A DNA stretch of 16,627 nucleotides from Thermoplasmata archaeon (lineage in GTDB: Archaea; Thermoplasmatota; Thermoplasmata; Thermoplasmatales; Aciduliprofundaceae), in the NCBI GenBank assembly GCA_021163705.1, contig JAGGTO010000025.1, positions 1 to 16,627 of the forward strand. The letters are read 5' to 3'. Below the pieces are notes generated by a model, which saw nothing but the letters and a program-made list of their open reading frames with translations, ran no database searches and had not been told where the DNA came from. Shown here piece after piece: positions 7,422 through 13,739 of this stretch. Each line of letters starts with the position of its first letter. Positions within the stretch are counted from its first letter, which is position 1. A program made the translations under genes and the position numbers.

Positions 7422-8426
7422 GTTGATAGAATAATCCCAGAAATATCCCTCGTATTTTACAATCTTTTCCCATCTCTGGCGGCATGGGCAATCCAGTTCT
7501 TCAAGATATTTAATCTTCTGTGTGAGCGAGAACTGATTGATCCCTTTCAGAACTTTCTCATCACATCTGCCACAATTATGTGCCCCTCTTTTGGTGCCTC
7601 CAGCCGTGGGATAGGAAACCACATCCTTCCCTATTTCATATGTTCTTTTCAGAACTTCAACCACGCTCCATAGCCAGGGTGCCCTGTATTCTCCCCTTCT
7701 CCATAAATACTCCACAAGAGTATTATTCTGTATATTCATGGGATTAAGAGATATTACCTCAGAATAGCGAGAAGCAAATATAATGGATTTTATTGCCTCC
7801 TCTATGGCCATTCCTTCTGTTATGAATGGAGGTTTAAGAAGAATGTATGTCTTTACAGGTATTTTGTAAGAATTTAAAAGTTCTGCCGCCTTCACATAAT
7901 CTTTAACCTCAAATCCTTTATTTATTCTGTATTTTAAAGTTGTATCGTTTGCACTTTCAAGGCCCAAAGCAACCATTATATTATCATATTTTTTCAGCTC
8001 CTTGACCTTTTCACGGGTGACATACTCCGGACGGGTTTCCACTATTATTCTCTCTGCAGATTCGAATGACCCGTATATCTCCTTCTGCACCACAGGAGGT
8101 ACTTCCCAATCATCCAAAAATGAGCCTGAGGTGAATACCTTAACCATTTTCTCTCCCGAATATTTATTCCTCGCCTCTTCTATTTGAGCTAGCAAATCAT
8201 CCGTGCTTATATTGGAATTCGTATCATTGAAATAACCGCACATGGAGCAACCAGAATGATATGCCCATCTGCATCCCTTTGTTCGTAAAATTATAACGAG
8301 AGTATCCACTATCTTTCCATCTAGACGATCTTTCTCACTCCATATGCCTATGGGTCCCCGTATATCCTTTCTTCGAGCATTCCTGCGAAGCTCCCTAATT
8401 CTTCGCTGCAGTTCCTGAAGCTCCAT
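7416..8426 (-). CDS. raSEA: RaSEA-type radical SAM enzyme of archaeosine synthesis
   Basis: RaSEA works after ArcS, which adds lysine to preQ0 at tRNA position 15, and cleaves that adduct to give archaeosine (G+). The 336-residue protein has an atypical radical SAM cluster motif, C52-X7-C60-X2-C63 (CRWAYHSGCSMCGY), preceded by a basic N-terminus. It continues through a TIM-barrel core with VFTSGSFLD and IVETRPEYV, similar to the Elp3-like superfamily. C-terminal cysteines C285, C288, C313 and C315 (HNCGRCD, DCPCR) look like a zinc site. ArcS is not in the window. ATG 8426 is about 28 bases from a TATA-like box, so it is likely leaderless. The gene is single and convergent with gyrA. Confidence 0.88.
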   Translation of the reverse strand: MELQELQRRIRELRRNARRKDIRGPIGIWSEKDRLDGKIVDTLVIILRTKGCRWAYHSGCSMCGYFNDTNSNISTDDLLAQIEEARNKYSGEKMVKVFTSGSFLDDWEVPPVVQKEIYGSFESAERIIVETRPEYVTREKVKELKKYDNIMVALGLESANDTTLKYRINKGFEVKDYVKAAELLNSYKIPVKTYILLKPPFITEGMAIEEAIKSIIFASRYSEVISLNPMNIQNNTLVEYLWRRGEYRAPWLWSVVEVLKRTYEIGKDVVSYPTAGGTKRGAHNCGRCDEKVLKGINQFSLTQKIKYLEELDCPCRQRWEKIVKYEGYFWDYSINS

Positions 8427-8448
8427 AAAAAAGAGAATTGAGCATGGG

Positions 8449-8458
8449 ATAAAAATAT
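8449..8458 (-). promoter_or_regulatory. TATA-like box of the RaSEA gene
   Basis: ATATTTTTAT on the minus strand, centred about 28 bases before ATG 8426. It sits in the 41-base gap after the preceding operon, so RaSEA probably has its own transcript. Confidence 0.5.
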
Positions 8459-8467
8459 TGTGAAAGA

Positions 8468-8851
8468 TTAAAGCATTTGGTAGTACTTTGATTGTATTAT
8501 TCTCTTATTCAGCTCTTCATCACTTAGCTCGCAAATTTCGTCAAGCAACTCATTGATCTTTTCCTCAATTTCCTTTGGAAGCTCAATTTTTAAATCCGCA
8601 TCATCCTTCAGCTTGAGATACTTATATCCTTCTTCCTCCACCTTCTCAACTGGCAGCTCATTGAGAATCTCGGGAATTTTATTGCTGTAAAACCCATAGG
8701 GTGTCTTCTGATAATCCACCTCAGTTAATTTTTTCCCTTTTTCTTCCAGATACTTCATATCCAGAAGGGCCACTATACGGCTTATGTGAAAGGGATGTAG
8801 ACCTCCACATTCTCTAAGGAGATATGCAACTATATCCTTCTCATACATCAT
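8468..8851 (-). CDS. Small protein of unknown function, last gene of the Fe-S ATPase operon
   Basis: The 127-residue soluble protein is acidic and largely helical, with no cysteine pair that would bind a cluster. Its first 70 residues are a helical region (HPFHISRIVALLDMKYLEE) followed by KTPYGFYSNKIPEIL. The pattern of two helices and a conserved-looking PYG turn recalls the Panacea/DUF4065 fold, but the resemblance is by eye and weak. A Glu/Lys-rich C-terminal half (about 75-127) probably forms helices. ATG 8851 overlaps the preceding ATPase stop as ATGA and follows a GGGGTGG ribosome binding site. A GTG six bases earlier is also in frame. Tight coupling implies its product is needed with the two ATPases. 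No function is assigned. Confidence 0.8.
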   Translation of the reverse strand: MMYEKDIVAYLLRECGGLHPFHISRIVALLDMKYLEEKGKKLTEVDYQKTPYGFYSNKIPEILNELPVEKVEEEGYKYLKLKDDADLKIELPKEIEEKINELLDEICELSDEELNKRIIQSKYYQML

Positions 8852-9720
8852 AACCACCCCTCAACAATTTCAGCTATCTTCTTTATTTCCTTTGCAGGCG
8901 GAGAATTAGGAGCAAATTCCACAAGAGGTTTCATGGAGGCAAGAGATTTTGGAACTGAGGAATGATAGGGTATGCGACCTATGATCTCCACACCATTCTC
9001 CCTGGAAAAACGCTCCAATCCATCATAACCGGGATTTATTCCATACTTATTTATCACCAGAAATGCCTCTATCCTGAAATGCTGTGTGAGCCCATATGCT
9101 CTCATAAGATCGCTTAAACTTGAGGGTGTAGGTTCCGCAACTAAAATTGCTTTATTTGCACCACTGAGGGATGCTATGACCTGGCATCCTATTCCCGCAG
9201 CTGCATCCACTATCACATGCTTGGCTCTACCTTCTTTAACCCAATTCTTTGCAATATTCTTCTCCTCGGTAACAAGCTTGCCACTGTTCGGCTTGCCCAC
9301 ATCAAGCTCCGCTGATACAAGAGGACCATAGGAGGTATTTGCTATTCTTATCCATCCGGACACGGAGGGAAATATCTCTATGGCACCTTCCACTGGACAT
9401 ACAGCCCTGCAAGCTCCACAACCTTCGCATAGATATTCCTTTATTTTTCTTTGACCATCGGCCTCATAAATGGCCTCGTAAATGCATACATTATCGCATA
9501 TCCCACAGTTTATGCAGGATTCATTTATCCTCGCAGAATGAGCCGCAATTACCTCCCTCTCCTCTTCCCACCTGTCAACATTGAAGATGAGATGAAGATT
9601 TGGAGCTTCTGCGTCGGCATCCACAGCGGCTATCACATAATCTTTCAATAGGGTTATTAGAGAACCTGTGAGTGTGCTCTTTCCAACACCACCTTTTCCA
9701 CTTGCAATCACTATTTCCAT
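8848..9720 (-). CDS. MinD/Mrp-type P-loop ATPase with inserted 2x[4Fe-4S] ferredoxin domain (second copy)
   Basis: This 290-residue member of the SIMIBI ATPase superfamily belongs with COG1149-type proteins. It has a deviant Walker A motif SGKGGVGKST (about 7-16), VDADAEAPN as the switch region (33-41), and an inserted ferredoxin module. The module's cysteines are C69, C72, C75, C79 and C98, C101, C104, C108, enough for two [4Fe-4S] clusters. VDAAAGIG at about 171-178 is the Walker B-like segment. Relatives are implicated in metal-cluster assembly and form heterodimers with a paralogue; here the paralogue is encoded just upstream. ATG 9720 overlaps the upstream stop (TGATG) and is preceded by a strong GGAGGTGAT site. 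The in-frame GTG three bases earlier is less likely. Confidence 0.9.
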   Translation of the reverse strand: MEIVIASGKGGVGKSTLTGSLITLLKDYVIAAVDADAEAPNLHLIFNVDRWEEEREVIAAHSARINESCINCGICDNVCIYEAIYEADGQRKIKEYLCEGCGACRAVCPVEGAIEIFPSVSGWIRIANTSYGPLVSAELDVGKPNSGKLVTEEKNIAKNWVKEGRAKHVIVDAAAGIGCQVIASLSGANKAILVAEPTPSSLSDLMRAYGLTQHFRIEAFLVINKYGINPGYDGLERFSRENGVEIIGRIPYHSSVPKSLASMKPLVEFAPNSPPAKEIKKIAEIVEGWL

Positions 9721-10580
9721 CACATCACCTCCTCAATCCTCTTTACTATATTTGCAAAAATTTGAGATGCTCTGCTATCTGGATACATCTCCACAACAGG
9801 TATACCACTCACATAACTTTTCATTATCTCATCCATCATCGGAATCTCCGCTATAATCTCTGCATTATACTTCTCCACAATTTCATCATGGCTTATCTCA
9901 CTCAAATCACTGCGATTTATTACCACCCAGGCCTTAAGATTTAGCTTTTTGAGAAGCTTGAGAATCATCTCCAGGTCATGAACTCCCAGAGGTGTGGGCT
10001 CAGTTACAGTTATCACAACACGGGAATCCTCTATGGCCGCAGCAACATGATTTCCCGTTCCAGGCATGGTATCAAAGAGATGTATGTCTGCTGGAATGCT
10101 CATAGCTCTCCTCCTGGCAGCCAAAACTGTGGGATATGACCTTTCCTCTCCCTCCTCAAGTTTACCTGTAACAAGCTCCAAATTATCATTAATCTTTGTA
10201 TGATATGTATAACCTACAAGCCTCCTATCATCCAAAATTGCCCCTTCCTCAGGGCATACAAGCTGACAGGTGCGGCATCCTGAGCAGAGGGAAGGCATGA
10301 GAAGCGGGTACCCTTCCTTGAATTTTAGAAGTGCATTTTCCGAACAATTCTCTATGCACAGCTCGCATTTTGTACACTTGGAATAATCAAATTTTGGCTT
10401 AAAAAGATAGACCTTTTCCTCATTTTCTAGGTTGGTGGATAGAAGTATGTGGTCATCGGGACACTCAACATCGGCATCCACAAGCACCACATGATATTTT
10501 TTTGATAAAGCTATGGCAAGATTTGTTGCCACTGTACTCTTTCCTGTGCCTCCCTTTCCACCGGTTACGGTGATCTTCAT
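9720..10580 (-). CDS. MinD/Mrp-type P-loop ATPase with inserted 2x[4Fe-4S] ferredoxin domain (first copy)
   Basis: Paralogue of the following gene, 286 residues. Walker A is GGKGGTGKST (7-16) and the switch segment is VDADVECPD. The ferredoxin insert has C69, C72, C75, C79 and C99, C102, C105, C109. FDTMPGTGNHV (169-179) is the Walker B-like segment. The two copies share architecture but are well diverged, which suggests distinct roles in a heterodimer. The frame is open upstream to GTG 10679 through a Glu-rich stretch, but that stretch is the shifted reading of the Gly/Arg tail of the preceding gene. ATG 10580 has an excellent ribosome binding site six bases away and places the P-loop at the usual distance from the N-terminus. 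Gap to the upstream gene is 16 bases. Confidence 0.9.
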   Translation of the reverse strand: MKITVTGGKGGTGKSTVATNLAIALSKKYHVVLVDADVECPDDHILLSTNLENEEKVYLFKPKFDYSKCTKCELCIENCSENALLKFKEGYPLLMPSLCSGCRTCQLVCPEEGAILDDRRLVGYTYHTKINDNLELVTGKLEEGEERSYPTVLAARRRAMSIPADIHLFDTMPGTGNHVAAAIEDSRVVITVTEPTPLGVHDLEMILKLLKKLNLKAWVVINRSDLSEISHDEIVEKYNAEIIAEIPMMDEIMKSYVSGIPVVEMYPDSRASQIFANIVKRIEEVM

Positions 10581-10586
10581 AACGAA

Positions 10587-10594
10587 ATCACCTC
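10587..10594 (-). promoter_or_regulatory. Ribosome binding site deciding the first ATPase start
   Basis: GAGGTGAT on the minus strand with a 6-base spacer to ATG 10580. It supports this start over the GTG at 10679, which would add a Glu-rich extension of 33 residues. Confidence 0.75.
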
Positions 10595-10596
10595 TT

Positions 10597-11052
10597 TTAC
10601 CAGCCTCTTCCTCTGCCCCCTCCTCTTCCCATTCCTCTACCTCTTCCTCGGCCCATGCCTCTTCCTCTGCCAAATCCACCGCCCATACCCATTCCAGGCC
10701 CTGAGCTTATCTGAGCAGGAGGTAGCTGACCTCGAATATACTGCATTACGGCATCTCCAATTTTTATTGAGGGTGAAGTTCTCATATCCACCCCGGCCAT
10801 CTGAAGTGCCTGAGCCGAGTTCGGTCCTATAGCACCAGCTATGGCAACATTGCATCCTTCATTTATAACAACCTGTGCTGCCTGAATACCTGCTCCACTT
10901 GCAGCTGCTGCACCCGGATTTGGGATTACATACACATTTCTTATCTCACCGTTCTCAACTTCAACTATTGTAAATGCTGGGCATCTGCCGAACTGCATAC
11001 TCACCAGATCCTCAAGACCTCCGTTTGATTCCGAAGCTACACATATCTTCAT
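10597..11052 (-). CDS. NifX/NifB-C-like (orange-protein family, COG1433-like) cofactor-binding protein with Gly/Arg/Met tail
   Basis: The first 112 residues of this 151-residue protein are a dinitrogenase iron-molybdenum cofactor biosynthesis-type domain: KICVASESNGG, QFGRCPAFTIVE, a Gly/Ala-rich GAAAASGAGIQAAQ loop, and VAIAGAIGPNSAQAL. Such domains bind metal-sulfur clusters; C24, C67 and several methionines are candidate ligands. Residues 118-151 are a low-complexity Gly/Arg/Met tail. No nitrogenase genes are visible, so a role in nitrogen fixation is not implied. It leads an operon with two ferredoxin-type MinD ATPases, the arrangement known for the Desulfovibrio orange protein, which carries a Mo-Cu-S cluster. 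Start choice is uncertain. ATG 11052 has GGTGAG four bases upstream, while GTG 11061 lies about 28 bases from the TATA-like box and could be a leaderless start adding three residues. Confidence 0.87.
   Translation of the reverse strand: MKICVASESNGGLEDLVSMQFGRCPAFTIVEVENGEIRNVYVIPNPGAAAASGAGIQAAQVVINEGCNVAIAGAIGPNSAQALQMAGVDMRTSPSIKIGDAVMQYIRGQLPPAQISSGPGMGMGGGFGRGRGMGRGRGRGMGRGGGRGRGW
10600..10701 (-). repeat. Polypurine repeat encoding the Gly/Arg/Met tail
   Basis: The minus strand is made of imperfect units such as GGCAGAGGAAGAGG and is almost entirely purine between about 10600 and 10680. It encodes GRGRGMGRG-like units. Read one frame over, the same DNA gives a Glu-rich peptide without stops in the frame of the downstream ATPase. 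Such a tract could expand or contract by slippage. Confidence 0.8.
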
Positions 11053-11084
11053 TGGGCTCACCGAAGCCCCATCATCTCAATGTT

Positions 11085-11092
11085 TTTAAATA
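11085..11092 (-). promoter_or_regulatory. TATA-like box of the NifX-like/ATPase operon
   Basis: TATTTAAA on the minus strand (context AAATATTTAAAAAC), centred about 28 bases before GTG 11061 and 37 before ATG 11052. The 101-base divergent region to 11163 also holds the box for the + strand gene. Confidence 0.55.
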
Positions 11093-11131
11093 TTTCTGGA
11101 CAGATTTGTGGAGAGCTTTACCAGAAAAATT

Positions 11132-11139
11132 TTTAAATA
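11132..11139 (+). promoter_or_regulatory. TATA-like box of the EF-hand membrane protein gene
   Basis: TTTAAATA preceded by a run of T (AAAAATTTTTAAATAG), centred about 27 bases before ATG 11163, predicting a leaderless mRNA. Confidence 0.6.
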
Positions 11140-11162
11140 GTATCTGGGATTCCTCTTCCCGT

Positions 11163-11720
11163 ATGAGAAAAATGGCGATAGCATGGATACTCGCAATGTT
11201 GCTATTGATGAATATAGGATTGGTGAATGCTCAGAATGAGAAGGAGAAATCTGCATATCCCACAATTATGGTAACTTTTTCAGATGGAAAGGTTTATAAC
11301 ATAACTGGCAAGACCTGGGGAGTGGCAATAATCCCTTATGTGGAAGGTAGAATAACCAAATTTAACTGGGTAAATAAAAGCGAGTATTTATTCTTCGATA
11401 GAAGCTTAAAGGGATTGAATCCCTATGGATTGGATTTCGTTCGTGCCATAGAAGCACATACATTTAAGGAATTCAATAAAAATATGTTCGTAGTTTTAGG
11501 TGATGCCCTAAACATGACGGCCAATCTTGATTCGGATCATGATGGATATACAAACATTCAGGAGCTCAACAACGGCACATATCCAGGAGATCCCAATGAA
11601 TATCCCGGAAAAAATGAGAAAGGGTTCTGGGATCTTTACGGAGGATATGTGACCATTGGAATTATAATTGCGAGCGTGTTTGTTCTCTATTTCGTATTTA
11701 ATAGAGAAAAAGAGAGCTAA
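11163..11720 (+). CDS. Exported membrane-anchored protein with an EF-hand/thrombospondin-3-like calcium loop
   Basis: The 185-residue protein begins with a signal peptide or N-terminal membrane segment (MRKMAIAWILAMLLLMNIGL). It has an extracytoplasmic region (about 25-160) and a C-terminal membrane helix (about 163-178) followed by the charged end NREKES, so the body should face outside. Residues 123-134 (DSDHDGYTNIQE) make a complete EF-hand loop: D123, D125, D127, G128, Y129, N131 and E134. It is followed by the thrombospondin-3-like NGTYPGDPNEYP. Four N-glycosylation sequons (N46, N71, N117, N137) fit a surface glycoprotein. The domain before the loop is not recognised. In-frame codons continue well upstream of ATG 11163 but lie beyond the TATA-like box. 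The stop overlaps the convergent permease stop by 4 bases. Cell-surface function is otherwise unknown. Confidence 0.8.
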   Translation: MRKMAIAWILAMLLLMNIGLVNAQNEKEKSAYPTIMVTFSDGKVYNITGKTWGVAIIPYVEGRITKFNWVNKSEYLFFDRSLKGLNPYGLDFVRAIEAHTFKEFNKNMFVVLGDALNMTANLDSDHDGYTNIQELNNGTYPGDPNEYPGKNEKGFWDLYGGYVTIGIIIASVFVLYFVFNREKES

Positions 11721-13066
11721 AAGTATAGCCACTTCTCTTTTATCTTTTTAAGGTTTAGATATATGAGGAAAAGCATAGAGCATATGGTTATAAGAAGAAG
11801 TGAAAAAGAATAAACATTTAGCTCAATGGATGACACTAGAAGTATTACCCCGGGAATGAATGTATATAGGCTGAAGCGAAAAACGATACCTGGATTGAAT
11901 AGCATGCTGTTTATCCTATATCCAGCTATCCTTGCCACCACCGAGGTAAGATACAGGCTATTAAGGTAGAAAAGGGCTATGGATGCTGGCAAAAGAGTTA
12001 AGGTTTTCAAATTGAAAATTAAGATTATTGGTATAGAAATAAGAGATATTATTAGCAAATAGGCCTTTATGAATGTGTAAATAAGCTGAGATGCAGAAAC
12101 GGGGAGAATTCCCATATATCTGTGGTCATCCATTATGGTAAGCCAGCTGTAAATCACCACAGAAAATAGGGATAACACTATGGATAGGGATAGGGAATTA
12201 TAGGAGGCTGTAGAAACCACCTTATTTATTACTTTTATAAAAATGAAAAGAAGGAGCATGGGGAAGAAGTATGTGAAGAGTGATTTCACGATAATCCTGC
12301 CCCTCACCGTATCTTCCATTACCTTGGCAAGCATCACATTTTTGAAGAGCCTTTGATAAAGGGAGAGACGGAAGTTTTCATAATTTTCATTTTTTCTTCT
12401 TTCTGTGGGGGCTAGAAAATATGCAAAAGCGGTAAAGAGAAGTATGAAGAAAGCACTGATTATGAGCCAGAGAATGTTTTTAGTCCTCTGAAAAATCTCT
12501 GGAGGAAAGAGGGCAAAATTCCAAAAAAAGGTTATGAGATAAATAAGTAAAAATGCAAGAAGTGCATAGTAAAGAAATTTGGAACGCCCTTCAAGAGAAA
12601 AGGAGAGATAGCCAAGTGAATAGCCAATCCACATAGATAGAAATATGGAAAAAACGAATAGTGATACTTGCCCGGGGCTCAGGGAAGTAAATATTGTTCC
12701 CAATAATAAACCTGCATAAAGGGGAAGCACAAAGAGAAGGGAGTAATAAAGGGTATCTCTTAAAAACACATATAGATAACTTTTTCTGGGAGATACGGGT
12801 AAAATCATAGAGGCATCAATAAGTGTGAATTTTTCCTCACTTCTGCCCAAAAACTCAAAAGAGCTTACACCAAAGCCATAGATGAAGGAGCTTATAAGTG
12901 AGATTTTTATGAAATAGGGATAGGGTATAATTGCAAAAATATAGTCTAAAAAATATGCAGCAAACAGCGTGGATATTACTATGTACACTGGAAAAATAAA
13001 GAGAGAGAACTTTCTTGCAATATAGGCATGGCGACGGTACTCCTCCAGGAGATAGAACCTAAGCAT
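11717..13066 (-). CDS. 12-TM ABC transporter permease built from two similar 6-TM halves
   Basis: This 449-residue integral membrane protein has about twelve predicted helices, roughly 22-44, 52-71, 105-126, 134-157, 164-187, 199-219, 262-283, 291-311, 329-352, 355-378, 397-415 and 417-438. The motif ILPVS occurs twice, at 88-92 and 320-324, each time between the second and third helix of a half. This indicates an internal duplication of an ABC-2-like permease unit. The upstream gene encodes the matching ATPase, and ATG 13066 overlaps its stop by 8 bases. Upstream in-frame TTG 13072 is a weaker start. Substrate is unknown; export is more likely than import because no binding protein is present. 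The protein is otherwise divergent, and I cannot assign a named subfamily. Confidence 0.82.
   Translation of the reverse strand: MLRFYLLEEYRRHAYIARKFSLFIFPVYIVISTLFAAYFLDYIFAIIPYPYFIKISLISSFIYGFGVSSFEFLGRSEEKFTLIDASMILPVSPRKSYLYVFLRDTLYYSLLFVLPLYAGLLLGTIFTSLSPGQVSLFVFSIFLSMWIGYSLGYLSFSLEGRSKFLYYALLAFLLIYLITFFWNFALFPPEIFQRTKNILWLIISAFFILLFTAFAYFLAPTERRKNENYENFRLSLYQRLFKNVMLAKVMEDTVRGRIIVKSLFTYFFPMLLLFIFIKVINKVVSTASYNSLSLSIVLSLFSVVIYSWLTIMDDHRYMGILPVSASQLIYTFIKAYLLIISLISIPIILIFNLKTLTLLPASIALFYLNSLYLTSVVARIAGYRINSMLFNPGIVFRFSLYTFIPGVILLVSSIELNVYSFSLLLITICSMLFLIYLNLKKIKEKWLYF
11732..11749 (+). terminator. T-rich tract after the EF-hand membrane protein gene
   Basis: Pyrimidine-rich run (CTTCTCTTTTATCTTTTT) starting 12 bases after the + strand stop and lying inside the 3' end of the permease gene. 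It is a candidate oligo-T termination site in a region with no intergenic space; no hairpin is needed in archaea. Confidence 0.3.
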
Positions 13067-13739
13067 AATCAAACTCCCTCAGGAATTCCTCTTCCAGATT
13101 TTCAAGATTTTCTATAACTTTCACTATTCTCCCATCCTTTATTATTCCCACACGATCGCAAATTTTCTTTGCAAGCTCTAAGATATGCGTTGCCATAAAT
13201 ATGGTATTTCCCTCCGAAACATAATTTCTCAGCATGGTGGAAAAGGCCCGTTGATAAAGAGGATCTAAATTTATAAACGGCTCATCCAGAAATAGAAGTG
13301 GAGGTTTGTGTATCATAGCTGCAGCAAGCATGAGCCTCTGTTTTGTGCCCTTAGATAAATCTCTGCATACCTTGCTTCTTTCTCCTTTCAAATTAAAATC
13401 AATAAGTGCTTTTTTAACGGCATCCTCATCCAATCCCCTTATTTTTGCAACAAAATACAGGTATTCCTCTACTGTGAGATAATTTGGCACTGACTCCATC
13501 TCGGGTACAATCCCTACTACCTCACGAACCTTAAGGGGAAATTTGAGGGGATCTATCCCCATAACTCTTACAAATCCCTCTCCATCGGTTTGCCCTGTGA
13601 GAATTTTTATGAGTGTGGTTTTACCTGCTCCATTGGGACCTAGCAGTCCAAAAAACTCTCCCTTTTTCACTTCCAAATTCAAGTTTTGAAGCACATGATT
13701 TTTTCCATACCACTTGTTTAGATTCCTGATCTCTATCAT
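13059..13739 (-). CDS. ABC transporter ATP-binding protein (CcmA/ABC-2 type)
   Basis: The 226-residue nucleotide-binding subunit energises the downstream permease. It has Walker A GPNGAGKT (34-41), a Q-loop position occupied by E80 (VPEMES, as often seen in CcmA-type proteins), signature LSKGTKQR (128-135), Walker B LLFLDEP (148-154) and switch H185 in MATHI. There is no extra C-terminal regulatory domain. ATG 13739 overlaps the pyrK stop as ATGA, and the stop overlaps the permease start, so pyrK, ATPase and permease are translationally linked. No strong ribosome binding site precedes it, which fits coupling. Confidence 0.95.
   Translation of the reverse strand: MIEIRNLNKWYGKNHVLQNLNLEVKKGEFFGLLGPNGAGKTTLIKILTGQTDGEGFVRVMGIDPLKFPLKVREVVGIVPEMESVPNYLTVEEYLYFVAKIRGLDEDAVKKALIDFNLKGERSKVCRDLSKGTKQRLMLAAAMIHKPPLLFLDEPFINLDPLYQRAFSTMLRNYVSEGNTIFMATHILELAKKICDRVGIIKDGRIVKVIENLENLEEEFLREFDYA

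Noticed and set aside
10581..10679. Glu-rich N-terminal extension of the first ATPase from GTG 10679
   Set aside because: ATG 10580 has a near-ideal ribosome binding site and puts the P-loop at the family's normal position; the extension is the shifted reading of the upstream gene's tail.
10513..10704. Open + strand frame with a Ser/Ala-rich product across the repeat
   Set aside because: It is the complement of the Gly/Arg repeat and the ATPase N-terminus, with no start signals.
10597..11061. Nitrogen-fixation role for the NifX-like protein
   Set aside because: No nif structural or assembly genes are present, and stand-alone COG1433 proteins are common in anaerobes that do not fix nitrogen.
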